Of a stretch of 64,000 nt of DNA, positions 1 to 9,705 are shown one piece after another. Each line of letters opens with the position of its first letter. The first letter of the stretch is position 1. The notes beneath the pieces were generated by a model, which had not been told where the DNA came from, did no database searches, and saw only the letters and a program-made list of their open reading frames with translations. Source of the DNA: PWXP01 sp034005525 (lineage in GTDB: Bacteria > Planctomycetota > Planctomycetia > Pirellulales > Thermoguttaceae); assembly GCA_034005525.1 (NCBI GenBank), contig JAVEUP010000011.1, forward strand, positions 18,339 to 82,338, in the 5' to 3' direction. The position numbers were made by a program, and so were the translations under genes.

Positions 1-1
1 C

Positions 2-1060
2 GACGGCGTGCGCGACAGCGGCGGCGTGGAAATCCACGATATCTACGACGCAGTTGAGGCCGTTGTGGCCGACCCGCAATTCGCCGGCATGGTCGATGGC
101 ACCAACGTGTACATTACCGGCTATTCGGGCGGCGGGGGCAACGTGATGTCGGCCCTGACGAAGTTCCCCGACTACTTCCGGGCCGGGGCCGGCTTCTTCG
201 GCATGTCGGACTACGGGTACGACACCACCGACGGCTGGTGGTTCAACGGCAGCAGCAGCTCGCACCGCAACCTCCTGGCCAACGATATCGGCAACCCCGA
301 GACCGGCGGGTCGGAGGTGGTCGACAAGTACATGGCTCGCGCATCGAACCTGGCCTCGAAGAACAACCCGTACAGTGAGATTCATCTTTTCGTCAATTCC
401 AACGAAACGACCTGCCCGCCCGTCAACAGCACCAGCTTCCGCGACAACGCCCTGGCGGTGGGCGCAGGGGGCAACATTACCGTGCATATTGGCGACCCGA
501 CAGGCGCCACCTACGAGGACTTCAACAACAACGGGGTGAAAGACCACGGCGAGGAGCAGAACTGGCCGCATACAGCCCCTTCAGCGAGCCAGCAGGCGGC
601 GGCCGAGCAGTGGTTCCTAGCCCGGCTGCTGGCCGGCGAAATCGCCCGCCCTGAACTGAACGACGCGGGCAATCTCTTCGTGGCCGGCTACGTGAAGACC
701 CGCAAGTTCGACCTCTGGTTGGGCGACGGCCAGAACGCGGCGGCCGACTTGGACTACTCGCTTTCCGATCAGCAGATGCTCTTTGTGATGGACCTCTTGA
801 CCAGCGACCAAACGGTGACCGGCGTGCTGAACGTCGATACGTCGCGCATGGGCGACCTGCCGGTCAACGTGCTACTCAACGGCCAGCAGATCGACACGTT
901 CCAGAGCGGCGGCTGGTACGCATACTCCGGGCTGGCTCACGGCGACTCGCTCCGATTGCAGGCGGTGCCGGAGCCGGGCACGCTAATGATGCTGGGGCTT
1001 GGGGTTGTGGCACTGATCGCGAGACGGCGGCAGCCCGGATGTCTTGCTAAAGCAGTGTGA
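2..1060 (+). CDS. PEP-CTERM alpha/beta-hydrolase-like protein, 5' end outside window
   Basis: The frame is open to the left edge, so the N-terminus is missing; the apparent GTG at 8 is only the first start-like codon. The visible part carries a nucleophile-elbow-like GYSGGGG motif followed by a run typical of S9-like peptidases and esterases. It ends in a PEP-CTERM sorting signal: VPEPG, a hydrophobic stretch, then ARRRQ. PEP-CTERM proteins are exported and handed to an exosortase, so this is likely a secreted or surface hydrolase. The next gene also ends in PEP-CTERM and carbohydrate-active enzymes follow, so a role on extracellular substrate is plausible. The exact substrate cannot be read. 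Confidence 0.75.
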   Translation, partial: DGVRDSGGVEIHDIYDAVEAVVADPQFAGMVDGTNVYITGYSGGGGNVMSALTKFPDYFRAGAGFFGMSDYGYDTTDGWWFNGSSSSHRNLLANDIGNPETGGSEVVDKYMARASNLASKNNPYSEIHLFVNSNETTCPPVNSTSFRDNALAVGAGGNITVHIGDPTGATYEDFNNNGVKDHGEEQNWPHTAPSASQQAAAEQWFLARLLAGEIARPELNDAGNLFVAGYVKTRKFDLWLGDGQNAAADLDYSLSDQQMLFVMDLLTSDQTVTGVLNVDTSRMGDLPVNVLLNGQQIDTFQSGGWYAYSGLAHGDSLRLQAVPEPGTLMMLGLGVVALIARRRQPGCLAKAV

Positions 1061-1086
1061 GACAGTAAACTGCCGGGAGCTGCAAA

Positions 1087-1139
1087 CGTGGGATAAGCTT
1101 CCAGCTTGTCTTTTCAGCCGGCTGAAAGCCTCTCCCACG
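1087..1139. repeat. dispersed palindromic repeat, AAGCTTCCAGCTT family
   Basis: CGTGGGATAAGCTTCCAGCTTGTC lies here, followed by a TCAGCCGGCTGA palindrome and then CTCCCACG, which closes an outer stem with CGTGGGA. The same core recurs at 14104-14214 and 23932-23955. It sits between two PEP-CTERM genes. Confidence 0.75.
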
Positions 1140-1313
1140 CAATTCGGTACGTTATTGCTTCACGCCCAAATGCACGAAACGTCTGAAACATGCACGACGC
1201 GACTGCCGGCTGCACAGAATCCAGCGCCCCGACGTTGCGAATGTGGATGCTGTGAACCAGAATGGCAATTGTGCCGGTGTTCTTCCGATTGTTCATTTCA
1301 GAGGAGAGTCGTC

Positions 1314-2162
1314 ATGTTAGCCCGACTGTCCCTTGCCGTGCTGCTCGCCCTTCCCGCAAGCGGCTTGCGCGCCGACCTCCTGGTCTACGAAGGCTTCGAT
1401 TACCCCTATGCCTCGAACGAGCCCTTAACCGGCAAGATCGGCGGAATGGGGTTCACCGGCGCGTGGCAGGCAGGGGTCCACCCGACTACAGGCGTCAGTG
1501 AGGACTCGTTGCTGATCAACGATAACGGACTCGCCTACCCGATGCTTGCCACCGTCGGCAACGCCGCATGGGACAATTCCGGTGGGTCGCAGGCCAACTA
1601 CCGCGCTTGGGACAGTTCGGGCTATACCGGCACCGGTGACGTGCTCTGGTTCTCGTTCCTGTTCAATACGTCGAGCGTCTCAACCAGTTCGGAATTGCGG
1701 ATCTTTGCGCTCGGCAGCGATACCTACTCTTCCGGTGCGGGCGCGATGGCGTTCACTAATGCGACTCCGGCCCAGGAAGGAAAAGGTATGCTCCACGCGC
1801 AGTTGGGCGGCAGCCGGTCAGGTGGTCTATTGTACGACCATGACACGGACAATTTGGTCGTCGGCCGAGTGGATTTCACCGGCAACGATTCAGCCGGCTC
1901 GGTGACCGTTTGGCTCAACCCGTCGCGCAACGCAGAGCCCATTGCCGCCGATGGCGTGACCCGAACCGGGACGACGTCGACGGCCGCGTGGACAAATCTC
2001 TACGCGCGAGGCGGCTCGGCTTGGCGCGGCCAGCTCGATGAGCTGCGCATCGGCACGTCGTTCTTCGACGTCGTGCCTGTGCCCGAGCCCGCTTCCGGGC
2101 TTCTGGCGATGCTCGGAATGGTCGGTGTATTGCTGGTCCGTTGCCGGCGGCGCAGGTGCTAG
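1314..2162 (+). CDS. PEP-CTERM sorting-domain protein, LamG-like
   Basis: A 282-residue exported protein of unknown function. The ATG at 1314 was chosen because GAGGAG lies eight bases upstream and a clear signal peptide follows (MLARLSLAVLLALPASGLRA); the reading frame is open further left but has no comparable start. The middle is rich in Gly, Ser, Thr and Asp with a YEGFDYP start and a WRGQLDELRIG motif, as in concanavalin-like (LamG/laminin-G-like) beta-sandwich proteins of planctomycetes. The C-terminus is a PEP-CTERM anchor (VPEPA, hydrophobic helix, RCRRRR). It may bind glycans, in line with the following glycoside hydrolases, but no catalytic site is recognisable. Confidence 0.8.
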   Translation: MLARLSLAVLLALPASGLRADLLVYEGFDYPYASNEPLTGKIGGMGFTGAWQAGVHPTTGVSEDSLLINDNGLAYPMLATVGNAAWDNSGGSQANYRAWDSSGYTGTGDVLWFSFLFNTSSVSTSSELRIFALGSDTYSSGAGAMAFTNATPAQEGKGMLHAQLGGSRSGGLLYDHDTDNLVVGRVDFTGNDSAGSVTVWLNPSRNAEPIAADGVTRTGTTSTAAWTNLYARGGSAWRGQLDELRIGTSFFDVVPVPEPASGLLAMLGMVGVLLVRCRRRRC

Positions 2163-2237
2163 TTGCACATCGGTCGCGGCCGGCCTAGAGTGAGCATTGT
2201 TTCCCATTCGCTTCACCTTGCTTCCGGAGACACCCTC

Positions 2238-5200
2238 GTGGCGAAACGATTGGAACTGAGTTGTATCCTCCTTCCCTTGCTCGGCGCCTTACTGAGTGTC
2301 ATGGCGCGTGGCGCCGACCAACCAGCGGCCAACGCCTCGGCAGGCGATGAGGCTCCGGCCCGCGCACTCTTTGACATGGTGCGCGACGTGGAGCCGGCAA
2401 CGATCGTTCTGGCCCGCTCGGAGCATCCGGGCGTGCTCGCCGCGGCAAAGGACCTGCAGCGCGACGTGACGAAGATCACCGGCGTCACTCCCAACATTGC
2501 CCATTCGCTCGACACGTGCGGCGACGTGTGCGTGGTGCTCGGCTCGGCCGATTGCCCGGAGGGAAAGGCACTGCTGGCCGAGGTGGGCGTTGCCACCGAC
2601 GACCTCGAAGGCAAGTGGGAAGTGTTCAAGTATCGCGTGCTCAACGACGTTGGTGGTAAGCGGCAGGTGCTGGCTATCGCCGGCAGCAACCTGCGCGGCA
2701 CGATCTTCGGCGTATATGACTTCGAGCAGAAGCACATGGGCGTCGACCCGTTCTGGTTCTGGGCCGACAACGAGCCGCCGACCCAAGGGGAGTTGATCTT
2801 CGACGACCGCGTCGATTTCGGCCCGAGTAGTGAGCCCACTTGGAAATACCGCGGGTGGACCTTGAACGACCATCCGCAGTTCATGGAGTGGATGCAAACC
2901 GGGCTGGTGCAGCGCGCGCGATATGGGCGCTACATGTTCGCCATCCATCCCGAGGTGCTCGGGCGGTTGCACGAGGCCGCCTTGCGGCTGAAAATGAACA
3001 TGTTCACCTGGTACTTCATCGACATCGACTGGCACCCCGACTATGAACGGATTCGCAGTACGGTGGACCGGGGGCTGTTCATCACGCAGCACCAAATGGA
3101 GTCGGTCGGGGCCGATACGGGCTTCTGGGACAACTACTTCAAGAACCACAATCCGGCGGGCCGGCCGGAGCAGTTCTCCTACCTGTTGCATCCCGAGGCG
3201 TTCCGCGAGTTCTGGAGCTACTACATCCGGCGCTGGTCCGAGTTCTCGCCGCACGTGGTTTGGGAACTGAACCTGCGAGGCTGGGCCGACGCCGCTTACT
3301 CGGAGCCGAGCCTGCCCGACGGCGGCACGGACCAGCAGCGGGCGGAGATCCTTAACGCGGCAGTGGCCGATCAGGCAAAACTTGTGCGGCAGATCGACCC
3401 GAACCCCGACGTGGAGATGATGACCACGCTCTATTCCGAGGTGGGCCGCTTCTACGACAAGGGCTGGATCACGGTGCCCGAGGGCGTGACCACCGGTTTC
3501 GGCGACGCGGGCATGAGCGGCATGTCGTACTCGAAGAGCTTCTGGACCGAGCCCCGCGACCCGAAACGGAAGTACGGCCAGTATTTCCACACGCAGTATT
3601 TCGGCGGGGGGCCGCAAATCGCCAAGTGTACGCCCATCGAACAGTACATCAAGGTCAATATGGACGCCATGTACGAGCGGGGCGATACCCAGCACATGCT
3701 CCTGGCCATGAACGAGCTGCGGCACCAGCAGATCGAAATCCGCGCCATCGCCGAGATGCTCTGGGACTACCCCGGCTTCGACCCGCGCGAGTACATGCTC
3801 CGCTACTGCCGCGAGGAGTTCGGCGAAGCGGCCGCCGAGCGTGTGCTGGCTTTGTACGACGCCTATTACGCCAAATATCCGCACACAATGCGCGACGACG
3901 GATTCAAGACCATCCCCATGTACGACAAGGTGATGGAGCCGCTGTTTACCGTCATCGGCAACTTGCTGAACATCGAGTCGGGCAACACGGACGGGTTCGT
4001 GCTGAACTACCGCTATAAGAAGGAGACCTACGAGCAGGGCATTCGCGACCTGGGCGAAGTGCTTGAGGAAGCAATCGCGCTGCGCCCGGACATTCCGGAG
4101 AACCGCCGGTATTTCTTCGACTATGAGTTCATCGACGCCATACGGCAGGTGCGGGGCATCTACCGCATTTGCATTGCGGCCAACGAAGCGATTGCGTGCC
4201 TGGCGGAATCGGACCGTGCCGGGGCACTGGCCGAACTGCTGGCGGCCCGGCCCCTGGTCGACGAACTCTACGCCGCCTTCAAGAACAATTGCGCCGGCGA
4301 GAAGTGGCAATACTGGTACCGGAGCGGCACGAACGAAGACGTGTACCTCATGTACAACCTGTACCAGAAGGCACGGCTGAAGCTGGAAGTCGAGTCGATG
4401 GATTTCGTCGGCGGCATCGAGCCGCAGCGCCACCCGTACATTGGAAACGTCGTGATGCACGAGCCGGCCCGCGCAGGCGATCCGGTGTATAGTTCGCAGG
4501 CCGAGCGGCTGAACAGCTCCGTGTGGAACGGTTCGCCGTTCTCGATCCTCTCGTTTCCGCTGCGCGAGGCCTTCCAGATTGGCGGCGTGCAAACGACCTA
4601 TCGGAAGTGGGAACTGCCGGTGACCGATCACGGACTAGGCTACAGCTTCCGCCTGCAGGGTCCGGCGACCGTGTACGTTGCCAAGCAGGTACAGCAGGAA
4701 CTGCCCTGGCTGGCCGAGGCGGGCTTTCGCGCGATCGAGGAAACCATGGAGGTCGGCCAATGGGGCTGGCCCTACCGCTACCGGAACCGGCCGCCACAAC
4801 AGGTCCACACTTTCGACTTTCACGCGAAGGAGTTTCCCGCCGGCGAGGTCGTCCTGGGTCCGAACACTGAGAATCGGCGTTATCTTCCGTACGTCGTCTT
4901 CGTTCAGCCGGTGCTGTTGGCCCGCGAGAACTTCAAGGCGGCGACCGTCGGGCAGGCGCCGGATGGATGGCGGATCGAGCCCAACGGCGGCGGGGCCGAA
5001 GTGGTCGACAACCCCGAGTATGAGGGCGAAATGCGGGCGACGGCGTTCGACATTTCCACCGTGCGCCGCTACCAACCGCTTGGCCTGAAAAGCCTGCGCC
5101 TGGCGACGCAAGAGACGTCGAAAGAACCGCTGATTGCAGAACTCCCCTTCCGGCAGGCAGCCGACGGCGATTTCCGTTTGAATCTTCGCGTCAAGGCCGG

Positions 5201-5549
5201 CCAGACAGATGCGACAACCGGGTTCTCGCTGAAAACCGAGCAGGGCGCGCCGGTGTTGACCGTTGAGTTTCGCGACAATGGGCACATTGCCTGCCGAACG
5301 CCGGGCGGCGAGTACGTCGACGTAGCCCCTTACGAAGCCGGCCGCTGGTACAACCTCTTGCTTCACGTATCGCCCGCTGCCGGACGATTCGACCTGACGG
5401 TCGAGGACGACCGGGCGATGCCGACACACCGGAAAGACCTTGCGATCGCGCCCGGCACCCCCGTCGCCATTCGCTTGGAGCACGGCAACCAACGGCCGGG
5501 CAGTTTCATAATATACGACGCCCTCGACGCGTGGCAGGCGGCGCGATAG
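2238..5549 (+). CDS. GH115-like alpha-glucuronidase
   Basis: A secreted protein of about 1,103 residues. The GTG at 2238 is preferred: GGAGA lies eight bases before it and a signal peptide follows, whereas the frame upstream reads through non-signal sequence. After the signal peptide comes a domain with the AGSNLRGTIFGVYDF and WFWADNEPP motifs and then a TIM-barrel-like part with WKYRGWTLND, characteristic of family GH115, which removes (4-O-methyl)-glucuronic acid from xylan side chains. The region after about residue 730 is likely beta-sandwich in nature. Length is slightly above the usual 800-1,000 residues because of this tail. Neighbouring hydrolases fit a glucuronoxylan-type substrate; the exact specificity is inferred. 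Confidence 0.85.
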   Translation: MAKRLELSCILLPLLGALLSVMARGADQPAANASAGDEAPARALFDMVRDVEPATIVLARSEHPGVLAAAKDLQRDVTKITGVTPNIAHSLDTCGDVCVVLGSADCPEGKALLAEVGVATDDLEGKWEVFKYRVLNDVGGKRQVLAIAGSNLRGTIFGVYDFEQKHMGVDPFWFWADNEPPTQGELIFDDRVDFGPSSEPTWKYRGWTLNDHPQFMEWMQTGLVQRARYGRYMFAIHPEVLGRLHEAALRLKMNMFTWYFIDIDWHPDYERIRSTVDRGLFITQHQMESVGADTGFWDNYFKNHNPAGRPEQFSYLLHPEAFREFWSYYIRRWSEFSPHVVWELNLRGWADAAYSEPSLPDGGTDQQRAEILNAAVADQAKLVRQIDPNPDVEMMTTLYSEVGRFYDKGWITVPEGVTTGFGDAGMSGMSYSKSFWTEPRDPKRKYGQYFHTQYFGGGPQIAKCTPIEQYIKVNMDAMYERGDTQHMLLAMNELRHQQIEIRAIAEMLWDYPGFDPREYMLRYCREEFGEAAAERVLALYDAYYAKYPHTMRDDGFKTIPMYDKVMEPLFTVIGNLLNIESGNTDGFVLNYRYKKETYEQGIRDLGEVLEEAIALRPDIPENRRYFFDYEFIDAIRQVRGIYRICIAANEAIACLAESDRAGALAELLAARPLVDELYAAFKNNCAGEKWQYWYRSGTNEDVYLMYNLYQKARLKLEVESMDFVGGIEPQRHPYIGNVVMHEPARAGDPVYSSQAERLNSSVWNGSPFSILSFPLREAFQIGGVQTTYRKWELPVTDHGLGYSFRLQGPATVYVAKQVQQELPWLAEAGFRAIEETMEVGQWGWPYRYRNRPPQQVHTFDFHAKEFPAGEVVLGPNTENRRYLPYVVFVQPVLLARENFKAATVGQAPDGWRIEPNGGGAEVVDNPEYEGEMRATAFDISTVRRYQPLGLKSLRLATQETSKEPLIAELPFRQAADGDFRLNLRVKAGQTDATTGFSLKTEQGAPVLTVEFRDNGHIACRTPGGEYVDVAPYEAGRWYNLLLHVSPAAGRFDLTVEDDRAMPTHRKDLAIAPGTPVAIRLEHGNQRPGSFIIYDALDAWQAAR

Positions 5550-5672
5550 GCATCTTGCCGACGAAATGCGCCGGACCGGCGGCGGTCCACTTGTCGAGAA
5601 CCTGCCCCGGGTCGCGGAGCCGTAACCAGGAAAACCGTAACGTTGGACCCCATTAAACAAGGGAGAATGACA

Positions 5673-7190
5673 ATGAGAAGCAGTCGACTCACATGGGTAC
5701 TCAATCGAATTGGGCGGGCCGTTTTCGGATCTGTTGCTGCAGGGTGCGCGCTTGCCCTGGGAGTTGCATTGGCCGCCGCGGCCAACAATGCGGCCGATGC
5801 CAAGGCGGCACCCGGGGCCGAGGAAGAAACCGCCTTGCTCAATCCCGGCGAGGGCTACCGTTATCTTGGCCAAATCACGCCGCGGCACGCGCGGGACATC
5901 GCGGCGTCGAACTGGTCGGTCGGGGCCGAGACGATGGACCGCGATTTCACGGTCTACGCCAACTGGCGCAAGTATCTTGGCCCTCTGGGCGCGAAGAAGG
6001 CGCGAATTCAGTCAGGCTGGGCCAAGACCGAGAAGACGCCCGGCGAGTATGACTGGGCCTGGCTTGATGAGATCATCCCCGACATGGTCGAGCAGGGCGT
6101 GGAGCCCTGGGTCTGCCTCTGCTACGGCAACCCGATCTATCCGGGCGGCGGCGGCACGGGCTTGGGCGGCAACCTGATCGACGGCGAGGAGGCCCTGGCG
6201 GCCTGGGACCGGTATGTGACCGCCTTCGTCGAGCGGTACAAGCGGTACGTGAACGAGTGGGAAATCTGGAACGAGCCCCGCGGCGGACGCGGTAAGGCGG
6301 CGGTGCAGTATGCTGACCTCGTCATCCGCACGGCCCAGATCATTCGCAACTTGCAGCCGGAGGCGGAGATCCTCTTCGCTGCCGGCGGAGCGTTCGACAT
6401 CGGCTATGCCCAGGACGTGCTCGAACACCTCAAGCAGCAAGGCAAGCTCGACCTGGTCAATAGAATCATCTACCACCCCTATGCGTACAACCCCGACTCG
6501 CGCCAAGCGGCAGCCATGAAGCTCCGTGCGCTTGTGAAGTCGTACGCCGATCACATCGACATCCAGCAGGGCGAAAACGGCGCTCCCTCGGAACGCGGCT
6601 CGTTCGGGGCGATTTCCGACTACGACTGGACCGAGTTGCGGCAGGCGAAGTGGGCCACGCGCCGACTGCTGGGCGACCTCGGCCGCGATATCCCCACGTC
6701 GTACTTCGCCATCTGCGACATGCGATATCCCAGCCGTACCAACCTCAAGGGCCTCTTGGGCATCGACGACGACAAGGTGGTCAACCGCGTGAAGAAGAGC
6801 TACCACGCCGTGCAGCATATCACGGCTGTCTTCGACAATACGCTGACCCGGGTCGAGGAATTCGAGGCGGAGGTCATCGGCGGTGACGCCGGGGACCATA
6901 GCGTGTTCGGCTATCGCGGCAATGGCGGCGGCGGGGCGGTCACGGTGTGGCGCCACACCGATTCGCCGGGCAAGAACCCGACAGTGGAAACGATCGGGCT
7001 TACCATTCCCGCCCTGAAGTTCGACCAGCCGGTGCTGGTCGACCTGGTTTCCGGCCGCGTGTATGCGGTCGATCCGAAGCTCGCCGATCGCGGGAAGAAG
7101 CAGATCCGCTTCCGCGACGTGCCGGTGTACGACTCGGTCGTGGTGTTGGCCGATCGCAGCGTGATTGAACACGTGCTGGAAGAGAAATAG
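5673..7190 (+). CDS. clan GH-A glycoside hydrolase (GH39/GH5-like)
   Basis: A 505-residue exported glycosidase. Two ATGs lie close together (5667, 5673); GGGAG seven bases before 5673 favours the second. A long signal region (to about residue 35) is followed by a TIM barrel. WEIWNEP (Glu201) fits the acid/base residue after Asn, and QGENGAPSE (Glu301) fits the nucleophile, as in retaining clan GH-A enzymes. The C-terminal 100 residues look like a beta domain. It lies about 120 bases after the GH115-like gene on the same strand, so co-transcription is possible. The family cannot be fixed from sequence alone; GH39 or a GH5-like group is most likely, with beta-xylosidase-like action a guess. Confidence 0.8.
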   Translation: MRSSRLTWVLNRIGRAVFGSVAAGCALALGVALAAAANNAADAKAAPGAEEETALLNPGEGYRYLGQITPRHARDIAASNWSVGAETMDRDFTVYANWRKYLGPLGAKKARIQSGWAKTEKTPGEYDWAWLDEIIPDMVEQGVEPWVCLCYGNPIYPGGGGTGLGGNLIDGEEALAAWDRYVTAFVERYKRYVNEWEIWNEPRGGRGKAAVQYADLVIRTAQIIRNLQPEAEILFAAGGAFDIGYAQDVLEHLKQQGKLDLVNRIIYHPYAYNPDSRQAAAMKLRALVKSYADHIDIQQGENGAPSERGSFGAISDYDWTELRQAKWATRRLLGDLGRDIPTSYFAICDMRYPSRTNLKGLLGIDDDKVVNRVKKSYHAVQHITAVFDNTLTRVEEFEAEVIGGDAGDHSVFGYRGNGGGGAVTVWRHTDSPGKNPTVETIGLTIPALKFDQPVLVDLVSGRVYAVDPKLADRGKKQIRFRDVPVYDSVVVLADRSVIEHVLEEK

Positions 7191-7238
7191 GCTCAAGCCG
7201 GATGCGGTCCAGATAAGTGCGCGTCAGCGCCCACCGCC

Positions 7239-8396
7239 CTATTGCACCGTTTCCAGCCTCCCTTCCACCGTAAGTCGCTCAATGCCGATCCGGTGCGCCT
7301 GCACCAGCGCCAGCACGGCGGGCCCGAAGGCGTGCGGGTCGTTCATGACCCAGGGCCGGTCCAAATACGCCTCGATGGAGCCGTCGCCCGGGCAGAGCGT
7401 GCCGCGGCACGTGTGGCTGACCGATCCGTCGGGCTCGATGTACCTAAGGTAGCCTCGCAGCCCGCGGAGGAAAGGCTCCCGGTACGAATCGTCGAGCACG
7501 CCCCGCTCGATGCCGACGCCCATGGCGAACAGCAGCAGGCCGGTGCCGGACGTTTCCGGGTAGGAGCGTTCGTCGTGGAGGGTCATCTCCTGTCGCCACA
7601 TGCCGTCGGCGTCCTGATACTTGACGGCCGCGGCCATGAACTCGCGGAAGAGCTTATTGACCTCTTCCCGGCGGGGGTGTTCCTCCGGCAGGTGCCCAAC
7701 CAGCGCCGCCCACGACAGGGCCGCCCAGCCGTTGCCGCGGCTCCAATGGTCGGCGCTGACGACGCCTTCGCCCTGGAACCCGCGGCCTTGGTGATACAAC
7801 CCATGCTCCCGGTCCAAGAGCACCACATGCAGACGGTGGATCTGCTGCCAGGCGTCTTCGATGTAGTCGTCGTTGCCGATGGCCAGTCCGGTCCAAGCCA
7901 GAAACGGGGTGACCGCAACGGCCGTGTCGATGAACGCGCCGTCGGTTGCCCGCGGGCCGGAGAGGATGCGTTCCATTCCAATAATGCGGTCACTCGAGCG
8001 GGGGCTGCGGCGGTGCATTTCCTCGGCTGTCTCGGCAATGCGCTGGCGACCCTCGGGCAGTTTGCCTTTGAGCAGCAGCAGGGCCGCGCCGTTGCCGCCG
8101 CAGCGGTAGCTGACGAAGTTGCCGCCCATGGTGTCTTCACCGGTTGCGAAGGGCAGCAGCAACTTGCGCGCCGCCTCCAAGTCGTCCGGCTCCCCGCTTG
8201 CCAGCGCCAGTTCGGCCATGCCGTGCATCAGCAGAACGCCCATGTAGTTCTTCAGGCTGATATTGGCAATTCCTTTTCGGGCCACGGTGCGTGCCAGGGC
8301 CAGGGTCTCGACCTGCTCGGCCGCGGTAGAAACGGCTACCGTGGCCGGGAGCGTACACAGGCACAATGCGAGTGCGTAAACGGGTCGGATCGTCAT
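7239..8396 (-). CDS. GH105/GH88-like unsaturated uronyl hydrolase
   Basis: A 385-residue protein with a signal peptide (MTIRPVYALALCLC onward). The ATG at 8396 is preceded by CCCGGAGA at good spacing; the frame upstream has no better start. HWSRGNGWAAL in the middle and YPETSGTGLLLFAMG later are hallmark segments of the (alpha/alpha)6 barrel families GH105/GH88, which hydrate and release unsaturated uronic acids made by polysaccharide lyases. That fits the heparinase II/III-like lyase in the same region. The gene converges on the clan GH-A gene and is downstream of the GH43-like gene on the minus strand. Confidence 0.85.
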   Translation of the reverse strand: MTIRPVYALALCLCTLPATVAVSTAAEQVETLALARTVARKGIANISLKNYMGVLLMHGMAELALASGEPDDLEAARKLLLPFATGEDTMGGNFVSYRCGGNGAALLLLKGKLPEGRQRIAETAEEMHRRSPRSSDRIIGMERILSGPRATDGAFIDTAVAVTPFLAWTGLAIGNDDYIEDAWQQIHRLHVVLLDREHGLYHQGRGFQGEGVVSADHWSRGNGWAALSWAALVGHLPEEHPRREEVNKLFREFMAAAVKYQDADGMWRQEMTLHDERSYPETSGTGLLLFAMGVGIERGVLDDSYREPFLRGLRGYLRYIEPDGSVSHTCRGTLCPGDGSIEAYLDRPWVMNDPHAFGPAVLALVQAHRIGIERLTVEGRLETVQ

Positions 8397-8465
8397 GGTT
8401 TCATTCTCCGGGGGGGTAGAGCGTTTCCGTTGTACGACTCGCCAAGTCACGACACAGTCCGATTC

Positions 8466-8482
8466 GGCGGGCACAGCCCGCC
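8466..8482 (-). terminator. GC hairpin just after the GH43-like gene
   Basis: A perfect seven-base stem (GGCGGGC/GCCCGCC) with a three-base loop starts one base beyond the stop codon of the minus-strand gene ending at 8483. There is no T tract, so it may be a REP-type palindrome or an RNA-stabilising stem rather than a true intrinsic terminator. Confidence 0.4.
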
Positions 8483-9667
8483 CTACGGCTCGGACGACTT
8501 GATCTCCGCAATGCCAATTCCTCGTTCGCCGCCGCCGGAGTATAGCAGGTAACGCCGGCCGTCGATATCGCGGAACACATACGGATCGCGAAGCTGGTGA
8601 ATGAGTCCGCGGGCAGCGCCGGCACGGGAGGGGACATTCGGCTCATCAGCTCCTTCCCACGGCAACCTGGGCCGCAGCCACTGCTGCGGCGGGAAGGAGG
8701 GCTCCCACTGCGCAAAGTCGGCTGCCGGTTGGGCAACGCACGAGGCCAGTATTCGCTCCGGGGCGTCGCCCACGCGGGTATAGAGGAACCGCAGGCCGCC
8801 CGCCTCGGTTGCTTCGACGGCGAAATGCCTCGCCCGCTCGACCGCGGCCGGCAACTCGCCGGCGGTGCGGGCCGCGTCGATGGCCTTCTGGAATGGGTTG
8901 TCAGAAGGGTTCGCCCCCTGCGGCAGCCAAAGTTCCTTGGAGTAATCGAAGTCGGCGGGTGCGGTGAAGGGGTTGGCCGAATCGCGGGCCTTGTACAGCG
9001 CGCCCCGACCGGCCACGGCATACAGGCCGCCGGCCCACTCGAACACCCGAAAGTACGCGAAGCCGAGCACGACCGGTTCGATGCCGCGGTTGAAGTCGAG
9101 CCCGTCGCTGGAAACGGCGACGAAGCTCTTCTGGCCGATCGACGCGCCGTTGTGGTACGTCGGCGCGTGAAAGATCATTTCGATCCGGCGCAATTTGTTG
9201 TCTACGCGGACGTCGGGCGAGGCGACGTGTCCGCGCAACTCGAGGCCGTTACCCAGCGGTTTCCGGCGCCGGCTGCCCAAATCGAGCACCCCGCGCGGTT
9301 TGCCCTCCGCAAGCGCATGCTGGCCGAACAACGCGTACGGCCCATCCACCTTCGCGGCCCAGGCCATGCGGATGAATGCCCCGTTGTGGTCGGCGAAGTA
9401 CAGGTAGTAGCGTGCCTCGGGGTGCGGGCGGTCGGCTGGAGAGATCCAATCGGGCACCCGGATGAGCGAGGGGCCGTTGATATTCGCACCCTGGGCGGCA
9501 AACTCCGCTCCGGCGTCGAGGAACGACTGCTGCGAGATGATCGGCCGCCCGTCGTTGAGCCGCACGATCGCCGGTTCGACTGCGTGGGCCATGCCGGCCG
9601 CAAGCACAAGGCCGGCGATGCCCGGCGGCCACACGATCAGCAGGGCGCGGCGCCGGTTACCTTCCAT
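8483..9667 (-). CDS. exported GH43-like beta-propeller protein
   Basis: A 394-residue protein with a signal peptide ending near AHAVEP. Repeated short motifs such as YYLYFADHNG, IRMAWAAKVDGPY and YVFRDIDGRRYLLYSGGGE are typical of five-bladed propeller glycosidases (GH43, GH117 and related sets), where one such blade repeat places the acidic catalytic residues. No confident assignment of catalytic Asp/Glu was possible. It precedes the GH105-like gene by about 90 bases in the same direction and probably belongs to the same transcription unit. It may also be a sugar-binding or inactive propeller. Confidence 0.7.
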   Translation of the reverse strand: MEGNRRRALLIVWPPGIAGLVLAAGMAHAVEPAIVRLNDGRPIISQQSFLDAGAEFAAQGANINGPSLIRVPDWISPADRPHPEARYYLYFADHNGAFIRMAWAAKVDGPYALFGQHALAEGKPRGVLDLGSRRRKPLGNGLELRGHVASPDVRVDNKLRRIEMIFHAPTYHNGASIGQKSFVAVSSDGLDFNRGIEPVVLGFAYFRVFEWAGGLYAVAGRGALYKARDSANPFTAPADFDYSKELWLPQGANPSDNPFQKAIDAARTAGELPAAVERARHFAVEATEAGGLRFLYTRVGDAPERILASCVAQPAADFAQWEPSFPPQQWLRPRLPWEGADEPNVPSRAGAARGLIHQLRDPYVFRDIDGRRYLLYSGGGERGIGIAEIKSSEP

Positions 9668-9705
9668 CTTTGCAGCCCCTCACTCGTGCCGTCCGCCGCC
9701 AATCA

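Noticed and set aside
2289..4631. 780-codon open frame on the minus strand
   Set aside because: It lies wholly in the antisense of the GH115-like gene and has no start signal or recognisable domain; high GC creates such shadow frames.
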